The translations under genes were made by a program, and so were the position numbers. This document shows, piece after piece, positions 13,901 through 23,768 of a DNA stretch of 64,000 nucleotides (the first letter of the stretch is position 1; each line of letters begins with the position of its first letter). Source of the DNA: Adineta vaga (lineage: Eukaryota; Rotifera); the NCBI GenBank assembly GCA_021613535.1, contig CP075496.1:3782001-3846000 (forward strand). The letters run 5' to 3'. Below the pieces are notes generated by a model. It did no database searches and had not been told where the DNA came from. It worked only from the letters and a program-made list of their open reading frames with translations.

Positions 13901-14007
13901 CCTTCTTCATCGAGTACAAGAATATTAGTATCATCAGGTAATAAACGATTTGGATCATATGGAAGTTGTTTGTTGTTATTATTATTAGTAGAACGTATAT
14001 TACTCAT
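10904..14007 (-). CDS. LRGUK: leucine-rich repeat and guanylate kinase domain protein
   Basis: Thirteen exons encode 777 residues. Residues about 1-125 are a Ser/Asp-rich disordered head. About 130-395 hold roughly ten LRRs of the SDS22-like type (LPYNNISDLSPLNNL, LDVSNNKIRKL, LVLDNNQISKIEGLKNC, LSLAHNRIDRIEELDGL and so on) closed by a cap ending in DRRKIDVTEKV. A guanylate-kinase-like domain follows: P-loop LILSGPEGCGRIELAHRL, HTARE in the place of the usual TTRxxR, DGVDHIFI, GEFLCCYEYYGDWNGL, and a LID-like RRLQLQGFDDGEIKMALNR. The tail of about 155 residues is Ser/Asp-rich. In mammals LRGUK acts in axoneme and manchette assembly during sperm formation; in a rotifer a ciliary role is a reasonable inference. 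The P-loop Lys is Arg here. Exon ends: 13630, 13496-13577, 13263-13445, 13083-13207, 12874-13020, 12650-12817, 12492-12598, 12323-12442, 12067-12163, 11894-12007, 11635-11833, 11442-11582, 10904-11376. Confidence 0.93.
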
Positions 14008-14431
14008 TAGTTCGAATTTATCAGATGATCTACTGGTAAAACAGAAGACAAACAAATTTATTGTACAGTCATTTCAACGGTTTGTTCACTAGTGAAGACC
14101 TCTAGATTATTTTATTTTTTATATGAGTGCCTGATGCGATAGATGTCTATAGTTTTTGTGTATGAAAAACAGTTGTTTTATATACAAATAGAAATAAATT
14201 TATTACCTTCATCTATATTTCTGAGATGTTTCATAACAGAGCAACGTGCTCGAAAAGTAATAAGCTTTTGTTTAATTATACTATCTTCAATAGTATTAGC
14301 AAACGGATATACCAAGACGAAATTAGTTTCAACAAAACAACTTACTACATTAGTAGTTTAATAGCAAAAAGTGAGAACAAAGAAAGTAAATTGAAACCGA
14401 TAATATGGAGCAAATAAAAAAGGGTCAAAAA
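14008..14431. other. spacer between LRGUK start and 5S array
   Basis: About 420 bp of AT-rich DNA. Minus-strand text around 14200-14260 could read as a small coding exon (ARCSVMKHLRNIDE followed by a GTAATA donor), but I could not connect it to a gene. Confidence 0.4.
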
Positions 14432-14549
14432 GCTTACGACACTCGGTATTCCCAGGCGGTCACCCATCCAAGTACTAACCGAGCCCGACGTTGCTTAACT
14501 TCAGTGATCGGACGAGAACTGGTGTATTCAACGTGGTATGGCCGTAAGC
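14432..14549 (-). rRNA. 5S rRNA, copy 1
   Basis: Last unit in the direction of transcription. The gene reads GCTTACGGCCATACCACG on the minus strand and closes with GTCGTAAGC, pairing with the start to form helix I. Internal control boxes are present: box A region AGTTAAGCAACGTCGGGC and box C region GGATGGGTGACCGCC. Followed by T5. Confidence 0.96.
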
Positions 14550-14859
14550 GTAGAACTAACTCTTGTCCATCACTTTTCACGCTATCACAGTTGCACAGCA
14601 GTTCCCACCATTGTTGGTTTTAAAATGAAACCTGTAGAGAAGTGTACGTGATTGAAGTATATAAAAAGAAAATGTTTGTCATATTCCACCAGTTATTTGT
14701 ATCCGTAGTAATAGCACATGTTTTGCATGAAATTCAGATATTTTTTGTTAAAAAAGTTTGAATCGTGATAAAAGAAATAATGCTGGTAGAGTAGTCTAAG
14801 GGAAAAGCATTCGACAGTAAAATAGATTTAAAACGTGAGGAAAAAAGAAAGATCAAAAA

Positions 14860-14977
14860 GCTTACGACACTCGGTATTCCCAGGCGGTCACCCATCCAAG
14901 TACTAACCGAGCCCGACGTTGCTTAACTTCAGTGATCGGACGAGAACTGGTGTATTCAACGTGGTATGGCCGTAAGC
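14860..14977 (-). rRNA. 5S rRNA, copy 2
   Basis: Same 118-nt sequence as copy 1, with intact internal control region and a following T5 stop. Its upstream spacer is the G/A class (GTAGAACTAACT). Confidence 0.96.
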
Positions 14978-15288
14978 GTAGAACTAACTCTTGTCCATCA
15001 CTTTTCACGCTATCACAGTTGCACAGCAGTTCCCACCATTGTTGGTTTTAAAATGAAACCTGTAGAGAAGTGTACGTGATTGAAGTATATAAAAAGAAAA
15101 TGTTTGTCATATTCCACCAGTTATTTGTATCCGTAGTAATAGCACATGTTTTGCATGAAATTCAGATATTTTTTGTTAAAAAAGTTTGAATCGTGATAAA
15201 AGAAATAATGCTGGTAGAGTAGTCTAAGGGAAAAGCATTCGACAGTAAAATAGATTTAAAAAGTGATGAAAAAAGAAAGATCAAAAAA

Positions 15289-15406
15289 GCTTACGACACT
15301 CGGTATTCCCAGGCGGTCACCCATCCAAGTACTAACCGAGCCCGACGTTGCTTAACTTCAGTGATCGGACGAGAACTGGTGTATTCAACGTGGTATGGCC
15401 GTAAGC
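15289..15406 (-). rRNA. 5S rRNA, copy 3
   Basis: Full-length copy with T6 stop. Its upstream spacer is the C/C class (GTACAACTACCT) with the CCCACCGAAACG middle variant. Confidence 0.96.
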
Positions 15407-15716
15407 GTACAACTACCTCTTGTCCATCACTTTTCACGCTATCACAGTTGCACAGCAGTTCCCACCATTGTTGGTTTTAAAATGAAACCCACCGAAACGT
15501 GAACATCGTTGAAATATATAAAAAGAAAATGTTTGTCAGATTCCACCAGTTATTTGTATCCGTAGTAATAGCACATGTTTTGCATGAAATTCAGATATTT
15601 TTTGTTAAAAAAGTTTGAATCGTGATAAAAGAAATAATGCTGGTAGAGTAGTCTAAGGGAAAAGCATTCGACAGTAAAATAGATTTAAAAAGTGATGAAA
15701 AAAGAAAGATCAAAAA

Positions 15717-15834
15717 GCTTACGACACTCGGTATTCCCAGGCGGTCACCCATCCAAGTACTAACCGAGCCCGACGTTGCTTAACTTCAGTGATCGGACGA
15801 GAACTGGTGTATTCAACGTGGTATGGCCGTAAGC
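15717..15834 (-). rRNA. 5S rRNA, copy 4
   Basis: Full-length copy with T5 stop. Its spacer combines the G/A class near the gene with the CCCACCGAAACG middle variant, so it is a mosaic. Confidence 0.96.
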
Positions 15835-16145
15835 GTAGAACTAACTCTTGTCCATCACTTTTCACGCTATCACAGTTGCACAGCAGTTCCCACCATTGTT
15901 GGTTTTAAAATGAAACCCACCGAAACGTGAACATCGTTGAAATATATAAAAAGAAAATGTTTGTCATATTCCACCAGTTATTTGTATCCGTAGTAATAGC
16001 ACATGTTTTGCATGAAATTCAGATATTTTTTGTTAAAAAAGTTTGAATCGTGATAAAAGAAATAATGCTGGTAGAGTAGTCTAAGGGAAAAGCATTCGAC
16101 AGTAAAATAGATTTAAAAAGTGATGAAAAAAGAAAGATCAAAAAA

Positions 16146-16263
16146 GCTTACGACACTCGGTATTCCCAGGCGGTCACCCATCCAAGTACTAACCGAGCCC
16201 GACGTTGCTTAACTTCAGTGATCGGACGAGAACTGGTGTATTCAACGTGGTATGGCCGTAAGC
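16146..16263 (-). rRNA. 5S rRNA, copy 5
   Basis: Full-length copy with T6 stop. Its spacer is nearly the same as that of copy 3. Confidence 0.96.
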
Positions 16264-16573
16264 GTACAACTACCTCTTGTCCATCACTTTTCACGCTATC
16301 ACAGTTGCACAGCAGTTCCCACCATTGTTGGTTTTAAAATGAAACCCACCGAAACGTGAACATCGTTGAAATATATAAAAAGAAAATGTTTGTCAGATTC
16401 CACCAGTTATTTGTATCCGTAGTAATAGCACATGTTTTGCATGAAATTCAGATATTTTTTGTTAAAAAAGTTTGAATCGTGATAAAAGAAATAATGCTGG
16501 TAGAGTAGTCTAAGGGAAAAGCATTCGACAGTAAAATAGATTTAAAAAGTGATGAAAAAAGAAAGATCAAAAA

Positions 16574-16691
16574 GCTTACGACACTCGGTATTCCCAGGCG
16601 GTCACCCATCCAAGTACTAACCGAGCCCGACGTTGCTTAACTTCAGTGATCGGACGAGAACTGGTGTATTCAACGTGGTATGGCCGTAAGC
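16574..16691 (-). rRNA. 5S rRNA, copy 6
   Basis: Full-length copy with T5 stop. Its spacer carries CAGCGGTTCC and AAAGTGAAACC variants shared only with copy 10. Confidence 0.96.
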
Positions 16692-17003
16692 GTAGAACTA
16701 ACTCTTGTCCATCACTTTTCACGCTATCACAGTTGCACAGCGGTTCCCACCATTGTTGGTTTTAAAGTGAAACCTGTAGAGAAGTGTACGTGATTGAAGT
16801 ATATAAAAAGAAAATGTTTGTCATATTCCACCAGTTATTTGTATCCGTAGTAATAGCACATGTTTTGCATGAAAGTCAGATATTTTTTGTTAAAAAAGTT
16901 TGAATCGTGATAAAAATATATAATGCTGGTAGAGTAGTCTAAGGGAAAAGCATTCGACAGTAAACTAGATTTAAAAAGTGATGAAAAAAGAAAGATCAAA
17001 AAA

Positions 17004-17121
17004 GCTTACGACACTCGGTATTCCCAGGCGGTCACCCATCCAAGTACTAACCGAGCCCGACGTTGCTTAACTTCAGTGATCGGACGAGAACTGGTGTATT
17101 CAACGTGGTATGGCCGTAAGC
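17004..17121 (-). rRNA. 5S rRNA, copy 7
   Basis: Full-length copy with T6 stop; C/C spacer class with the CCTGTAGAGAAG middle variant and an AAATATATAAATG indel variant. Confidence 0.96.
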
Positions 17122-17434
17122 GTACAACTACCTCTTGTCCATCACTTTTCACGCTATCACAGTTGCACAGCAGTTCCCACCATTGTTGGTTTTAAAATGA
17201 AACCTGTAGAGAAGTGTACGTGATTGAAGTATATAAAAAGAAAATGTTTGTCATATTCCACCAGTTATTTGTATCCGTAGTAATAGCACATGTTTTGCAT
17301 GAAAGTCAGATATTTTTTGTTAAAAAAGTTTGAATCGTGATAAAAATATATAAATGCTGGTAGAGTAGTCTAAGGGAAAAGCATTCGACAGTAAAATAGA
17401 TTTAAAAAGTGATGAAAAAAGAAAGATCAAAAAA

Positions 17435-17552
17435 GCTTACGACACTCGGTATTCCCAGGCGGTCACCCATCCAAGTACTAACCGAGCCCGACGTTGCTTA
17501 ACTTCAGTGATCGGACGAGAACTGGTGTATTCAACGTGGTATGGCCGTAAGC
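17435..17552 (-). rRNA. 5S rRNA, copy 8
   Basis: Full-length copy with T6 stop; spacer nearly identical to that of copy 7. Confidence 0.96.
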
Positions 17553-17864
17553 GTACAACTACCTCTTGTCCATCACTTTTCACGCTATCACAGTTGCACA
17601 GCAGTTCCCACCATTGTTGGTTTTAAAATGAAACCTGTAGAGAAGTGTACGTGATTGAAGTATATAAAAAGAAAATGTTTGTCATATTCCACCAGTTATT
17701 TGTATCCGTAGTAATAGCACATGTTTTGCATGAAAGTCAGATATTTTTTGTTAAAAAAGTTTGAATCGTGATAAAAATATATAATGCTGGTAGAGTAGTC
17801 TAAGGGAAAAGCATTCGACAGTAAAATAGATTTAAAAAGTGATGAAAAAAGAAAGATCAAAAAA

Positions 17865-17982
17865 GCTTACGACACTCGGTATTCCCAGGCGGTCACCCAT
17901 CCAAGTACTAACCGAGCCCGACGTTGCTTAACTTCAGTGATCGGACGAGAACTGGTGTATTCAACGTGGTATGGCCGTAAGC
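17865..17982 (-). rRNA. 5S rRNA, copy 9
   Basis: Full-length copy with T6 stop; its spacer returns to the copy 3/5 type (C/C class plus CCCACCGAAACG). Confidence 0.96.
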
Positions 17983-18292
17983 GTACAACTACCTCTTGTC
18001 CATCACTTTTCACGCTATCACAGTTGCACAGCAGTTCCCACCATTGTTGGTTTTAAAATGAAACCCACCGAAACGTGAACATCGTTGAAATATATAAAAA
18101 GAAAATGTTTGTCAGATTCCACCAGTTATTTGTATCCGTAGTAATAGCACATGTTTTGCATGAAATTCAGATATTTTTTGTTAAAAAAGTTTGAATCGTG
18201 ATAAAAGAAATAATGCTGGTAGAGTAGTCTAAGGGAAAAGCATTCGACAGTAAAATAGATTTAAAAAGTGATGAAAAAAGAAAGATCAAAAA

Positions 18293-18410
18293 GCTTACGA
18301 CACTCGGTATTCCCAGGCGGTCACCCATCCAAGTACTAACCGAGCCCGACGTTGCTTAACTTCAGTGATCGGACGAGAACTGGTGTATTCAACGTGGTAT
18401 GGCCGTAAGC
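18293..18410 (-). rRNA. 5S rRNA, copy 10
   Basis: Full-length copy with T5 stop. Its upstream spacer is the most diverged one (TTCAGGTTTTTTTCTCG in place of the usual TTCAGATATTTTTTG, plus further substitutions). Confidence 0.96.
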
Positions 18411-18720
18411 GTAGAACTAACTCTTGTCCATCACTTTTCACGCTATCACAGTTGCACAGCGGTTCCCACCATTGTTGGTTTTAAAGTGAAACCTGTAGAG
18501 AAGTGTACGTGATTGAAGTATATAAAAAGAAAATGTTTGTCAGATTCCACCATTTATTTGTATCCGTAGTAATAGCACATGTTTTGCATGAAATTCAGGT
18601 TTTTTTCTCGAAAAAGTTTGAATCGTGATAAAGATAAATAATGCTAGTAGAATAGTCTAAGGGAAAAGCATTCGACAGTAAAATAGATTTAAAACGTGAG
18701 GAAAAAAGAAAGATCAAAAA

Positions 18721-18838
18721 GCTTACGACACTCGGTATTCCCAGGCGGTCACCCATCCAAGTACTAACCGAGCCCGACGTTGCTTAACTTCAGTGATCGG
18801 ACGAGAACTGGTGTATTCAACGTGGTATGGCCGTAAGC
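18721..18838 (-). rRNA. 5S rRNA, copy 11 (array edge)
   Basis: First unit in the direction of transcription. The gene is intact, but the sequence immediately upstream on the minus strand is unrelated to the array spacer, so any spacer-borne promoter element would be missing for this copy. Confidence 0.96.
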
Positions 18839-19360
18839 ATTTGTCTTACTTTTTTCTACATTCTTATTTCAAATAATATCGTTACTCAATTTATTAATTT
18901 AACAAAGATCAACAGAAGTACTACCAAAATCATTTCTCATTAGGCAAAACGCTCGATGAATCCTACTGTATAGAATGATAGCAAATGATTAAATTTTTGC
19001 ATAAAATTTTATGGTTGTTTAAAGTCTCTTCCGCATTTGATTCTGAACAAATGCAACACGACATAAATATTCTTTGAAGATTTTATTGTTTATGACAAGA
19101 TTAGATTCTCATCCCTAAAAATAATACTCTATAACTGATTATTTCCGAGTATATTCTATTTTCTTTCGCTTTTATCGTTCATATATGTTCATACAATTGG
19201 CAAAAATTATTGTAAACATCCGAGTCTTAGAAGAGAAATCTAATCATTCGGGCGGAAGAAAGCAAAAAAAGAGGATGAAACTAGATTAGAGAACACAGCA
19301 TCGTGAAGAAACTAACTAAACAATGATGTTAGTTCAGTCATCGGAGAAACGAAAAGAACA
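18839..19360. other. spacer between 5S array and channel gene
   Basis: About 520 bp of AT-rich DNA with no gene signal; it presumably includes the promoter and 5' UTR of the channel gene. Confidence 0.55.
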
Positions 19361-21200
19361 ATGCTTGAGACGATATGTCTAAGTTTTGTAAGAATAATAA
19401 TCGTATTTCAATTGAATCGGATATCTTGTATAGATTCATCATCAGATTTAAAAAATGTTTCAATGGTTCTAAATCATCTTTTGAAATCTTATGATCGTTA
19501 TCATCGGCCTACCTATGGAGGTATGTAATTAGCATTATTCTGTCTTTGTATCTTTCTATTCTATCAATTACTTAAGGTGAACCAGATAAAGTCATCGTCG
19601 ATATCTATGTTCGTAGTATGGGTGGCATTAGTGAACTCGATATGGAATATTCTTTCGATTGTTTTTTTCGACAACGCTGGACTGATAAACGTTTAATATA
19701 TAATCAAACATCCGTTATGAATTATACATCATTACCGGTTAGTTTTCAAATGTTTTCAAAAATTTGGAAACCTGATACATATTTTTACAATGGTCGACGT
19801 TCATACATTCATTCAGTACCTCATGTTAATCGTTTTTTTCGTATTGCTAATGATGGTACTATTCTCTATTCTCAACGGTGAGTTAACCATTCATTTGAAA
19901 TACGTCGCAGTTAATGTACTTCATTTTCAGTCTAACTATTCGAGCTACTTGTGTAATGAATCTACGAAATTTACCACTCGACACTCAACGTTGTACATTA
20001 TTAATTGGAAGCTTTGCTTATGATAGTGAAGAAACAGTATACGAATGGAATAATAATAGTGCTGTTGATGTCCAAAGCAATTTAATTATGAATCAATTTT
20101 CTTTATTTGATGCGAGTGTTGGCAAACGATTTCTTGATAGCGATAATCGTAAGTAAACAGGATTTTACATTCTTAGTTTATATGTTAGAAAGAGAATAAC
20201 TTTCGATCGTTGAAGTTCAACTAGTATTCGATTATGATAAAATTACATTCGAGAACGTGCGCTGACAGAGAAGGAACAATAAATCTCCTTAGTTTTTGGA
20301 TTATCCGATAGTCTTTTTAATTTCTTAAGTGTACTCTCAACTGAGATGAATATAAATGTCTGTCTATTAATTCTATATAGTTAAAATTATTGATCTATAA
20401 AATCATGTCAAATTTCATCTTTCCCTTTTTTTTCCATAGGAACTCGATCGATAATCTACGTTGTATTTGCATTTCGTCGTCATGTCGGTTATTTTCTACT
20501 ACAACTATATATTCCATGCATACTTATTGTCTTTTTATCATGGGTTGGCTTATGGTTAAATCGTGAAGCAACAAATGATCGTATTAATTTAGGCGTAACA
20601 ACTGTGTTAACACTTATATTTGTAATCATTGAAGGGAAGAAAGATTTACCGAAAGTTTCATATATAACTGCACTCGATTTATTCTTAGCTGTCTGTTTCA
20701 TATTTGTCTTTTCTACACTCTTCGAATTTGCACTTGTTCATTATTATACTAAGGCACGAACTGGCGATTTGAATGAAAACATGCGTGATTTAGAAGATTA
20801 TGTTATTCGAGTAATGAATTTTTCTTTTTAAAGATATTTTGATTTTATCCATTTGTTTTTTCTTTTCTACTAGACTGATAATACGGATTCAAATAATCAT
20901 GATATTATTTCCAGTGATGTTCATTTAGTTTATAGACCATCAGTTGCCGCTACACCATCACTGAAGAGTGAAACATCGAACAACGTTGCATATAAATGTT
21001 GGCGAAATTTTCATTGTAAACCAGCTTATTCAGCATTTCAAGGACGAGCTTTGAAGAATATTTTCTATGCAAATAGTGAAAGTAAAATTGATATTATTGC
21101 ACGTACCCTTTATCCATTAGCTTTTTTCATATTTAATTTCATTTACTGGACCTATTATTTATATGCAAGTCGACAACAGTCAAAAGGTGAACAAACTTAA
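19361..21200 (+). CDS. Cys-loop ligand-gated ion channel subunit (GABA-A/glycine-receptor-like)
   Basis: Five exons (19361-19520, 19577-19877, 19931-20148, 20440-20810, 20874-21200) encode a complete 458-residue pentameric channel subunit. A signal peptide (MLETICLSFVRIIIVF) is followed by the ligand-binding domain with WKPDTYFYNGRRS and the Cys-loop C161 to C175, exactly 13 residues apart (NLRNLPLDTQR inside). The pre-M1 FRRHVGYFLLQLYIPC and M1, M2 (LGVTTVLTL), M3 (ALDLFLAVCFIFVF) and M4 (ARTLYPLAFFIFNFIYW) are all present, so the overall fold is of the anionic GABA/Gly branch. The selectivity segment before M2 is unusual: REATNDRINLG, with Asp273 at -1' where anion channels have Ala. The M3-M4 loop is short, about 90 residues. 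Ligand and ion cannot be told from sequence. The 291-bp third intron is long for this window. Confidence 0.93.
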
Positions 21201-22140
21201 ACTAATACCACTGTTTTGAATTAGTCAATGTTGTTTATATATATATCACAGCTGTTTGTTTAAAATAAAAAAAAGTAAAGAACATATAAAAGGCATAATG
21301 AGTTTTGTTTTGAATGGAAATGAATATGACATTATGGAACATTCACAGATGAAAAGAATGTAATCATATTTGATAATTATCTTTTATTGTTACTTAAGGG
21401 AAACACGAACAAGAAAAGAGATTTATTCATAGTAATTAATTTTGTGAATGATTTATATAAATATAGGTAATTCACTGTGAATATCAACATGAAACATGTA
21501 GTTTCATATAATATTTCAATTTCTAGAGAAATTTTGCCCTTAAGTTAAGAAGATTACTACATAGCTTCTTAACTCTTAGCTGAAGTTTAAAAATAAAACA
21601 TTCAGCGCCTTGTATAATGAAACAGTAGTGGCGAAATACCTCGACTTATACTGTTTATTCTTAGTAGTTATAATATATTTACGCAATTAAGAACAGGACT
21701 CTTTGTTCGACATAATATCGAAGTTTATACATAGAAATTGAATCCTATCAAAATAGTTAATCATAATCTCAATCATTTCTTTGGTGTTCATCTTTTTTTA
21801 ATAGTAATCATGGTTTTTGTGACAACATATCATATTATAGTAATATTCAAAAATATTCATTTGCACCGAGACAGGATATACATGACATATCAATAACTAC
21901 GTTATACGATACAGATCTCATATGCCTCATAAATCCTAATCGGAAATTGAGTCGTTTCTATTAATATAAATTAAGTTCGTTTGTTTCACCTAAAGTAAGT
22001 ATTCTTCCAGTTAGAAAAAAAATCTTTTTTCTTCTTCGTCTTTATTGAAATTTGTTAATAACAACAATATTCAAGCAGATGTTTATTACTGACGTTTCAG
22101 AATCTAGAATATATCTTTCCGAGAATATTCTTTTGTTTTA
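21201..22140. other. intergenic, no gene recognised
   Basis: AT-rich DNA downstream of the channel stop and upstream of a GPCR; no coding or RNA gene pattern seen. Confidence 0.55.
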
Positions 22141-23267
22141 ATGGCGTATGATCAGAACGACTTGATGTCATCAACAAATCACCGTTTTTTTGAAATAAAT
22201 AATTTAAATTATTTCAATAAAACGAATAGTTCTACCAATCCAACTGAAGCAGTAATTATTGCATTTCATATTGGACAGATCATATCGTTTCTTTGCATTA
22301 TCTTTGGTATCCTCGGAAATCTTTCTTTGATATTAGTCATTTATCGTTCGACGTTTCTTAATGTCCCATATGGTCTACTTCTCTTATTTATTTCCACATT
22401 CGATATCATACGCCTAATATCTGCAATAGTTTACTATTTAATACAAGCTTTTCTTATTCCATTAACATTATCTACAGTAACAATCTATGTAACATTATAT
22501 CGTTATCCAAAAATAGTGACTAATTGGTTAAAAGTATTTCTAGCAATTGAAAGATTTCTTGCTGTAAAATATTGGATTCGAAATCGATACAATATCAATT
22601 CAACTCACTCAAAACAAATCAATCGTTCACGACAAAGAAAACTTTTGCTTCTCATCCTTATCTTATTACTTTGCAGTATCATCAGTCAACATCCAAATAC
22701 ATTTCCCAATCGATTTGTATCTACACATATTGATCCTGCTCGTTTACTAATTGTTAGTAAACCTAATCGGCATTTTTATTATGGAAATTCTGTTTTCAAT
22801 GGTATTCTCTTTACTATCATTAGTTATATAATTCTCGATGATTTTTTACCAATTCTGTTATTATTTGTATGCAATACATTTCTTCTCTATCAAATAAGAC
22901 ATCTACCAACAGTTACAAGTAGAAAATTAACTGATTCAATATTGATTCTATTCTTTCTCACAATATTTTCAATATTTGTCGTGCCAAGATCATTTATGGT
23001 TGTATTCAATCTATATGGTAATCAAGATCATATCGATAATACAATTATTTCTGTCGTATTTCATACGTGTCAAGGTATGAAGATCTATATAGTACATTTC
23101 ATAATTTCTTTTTCTTTTATCTAGGTCTTGAAATGATTAATCATGCAATAACTGGTTATGCATCATTTCTAAGCTGCCGATCTTTACGAAAAGAATTAAT
23201 TAAAACTTTTCGAATAATATACGAAAAATTGAAACTAAAAAAGACAATGTCAGAATTGTCCACATGA
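22141..23267 (+). CDS. rhodopsin-like GPCR, rotifer-type orphan
   Basis: Two exons (22141-23074 and 23125-23267) encode 358 residues with seven hydrophobic segments. TM1 carries the GILGNLSLILVIYRS motif (GN of class A), TM2 FISTFDIIRLISAI, and the TM3 end reads AIERFLAVKY, an ER-F variant of DRY. TM6 is LILFFLTIFSIFVVPRSF, and TM7 lacks NPxxY (GLEMINHAITGYASFLSCRS takes its place). N-terminal Asn-Xaa-Ser/Thr sites fit an extracellular N-terminus. It resembles the large FMRFamide/neuropeptide-like orphan sets common in rotifers, but no ligand can be assigned. Its 3' part, from 22530, is the left copy of a segmental duplication whose other copy lies at 29069-30248. Confidence 0.85.
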
Positions 23268-23768
23268 TTTAATCATCAATTATTGAATATTGTAACATTT
23301 CCTCTTTAACTTAGTTTCAATATTTTCAGACTGATTTTCTCTTCTATTCATAGTTGATCATATCTGATTACAGTCGTAAAAGGTTAGAGATATCTATTTT
23401 TATCTATACAATTATCAGACATGTTGCTCTTTCGACAAAAAAAAGAATGAGTAGAAAAGGAGAAAATTGGAAGTGTTTTTCATATTCGAATAAATGATGA
23501 ATCGAAACAGATTCGTATATATTGGTTCAGGAATTGCTATTGCAATTGTTTTATTCGTTGCTGGAATTCTTATCGGTCGTTTTGCTATACCAAGATCAAC
23601 TGATAATGTTCATACAGACAATAACTATTCTGAAGAAGAACAGAATGTGGTACGGAATGATTTGAAAGAAAAGTTTTTGGAGTTGATTAGTGCACAAGAA
23701 ATAGAAGCAAGTCTTCGGTAAGAGAAAACATCTGTGATGCTTGAAAGATTGAATAGCGGATTTTATTA
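22530..23768 (+). repeat. segmental duplication, copy A
   Basis: About 1.24 kb matches 29069-30248 with only scattered differences: the GPCR 3' half, its intron, the intergenic spacer and exon 1 of a glutamate carboxypeptidase II gene. The left limit lies at AAAAGTATTTCT and the right limit at GATTTTATTA. In this copy the GPCR is whole and the peptidase is cut off. Confidence 0.92.
23494..23711 (+). pseudogene. orphaned first exon of glutamate carboxypeptidase II gene
   Basis: It encodes the N-terminal cytosolic stub, the signal-anchor ([18 protein letters not shown]) and the start of the stalk, ending at [12 protein letters not shown] with an intact GTAAGA donor, and differs from the exon at 29974 at only a few positions. 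The homology stops within the following intron, two bases before the acceptor used by the intact gene, and no downstream peptidase exons follow. It is therefore a truncated duplicate that cannot make a peptidase, although a 75-residue membrane peptide could be translated by read-through. Confidence 0.85.

Larger units (their letters stand above)
14432..18838 (-). repeat. tandem array of eleven 5S rRNA units
   Basis: Eleven 118-bp 5S genes, all transcribed from the minus strand, alternate with ten spacers of about 310-313 bp; unit starts are spaced 428, 429, 428, 429, 428, 430, 431, 430, 428 and 428 bp. As far as I can read, the genes are identical while the spacers differ at linked sites, giving at least two spacer classes (see findings). 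Downstream of each gene on the minus strand is a run of five or six T followed by GATC, a normal Pol III stop. The array ends abruptly: DNA left of 14427 and right of 18838 bears no similarity to the spacer. Confidence 0.97.

Noticed and set aside
14160-14280. Small minus-strand exon-like piece (ARCSVMKHLRNIDE) upstream of LRGUK
   Set aside because: Only one plausible donor; no frame-consistent partner exon or start codon could be found.
14770-14830. tRNA-like words (GGTAGAGTAGTCTAAG, GCATTCGACAG) in the 5S spacer
   Set aside because: No acceptor or anticodon stems can be paired, so it is not a tRNA.
14550-14859. Possible spliced-leader RNA gene in the 5S spacer
   Set aside because: I could not find the bdelloid spliced-leader sequence as I remember it, nor a convincing donor and Sm-site arrangement, on either strand of the spacer.
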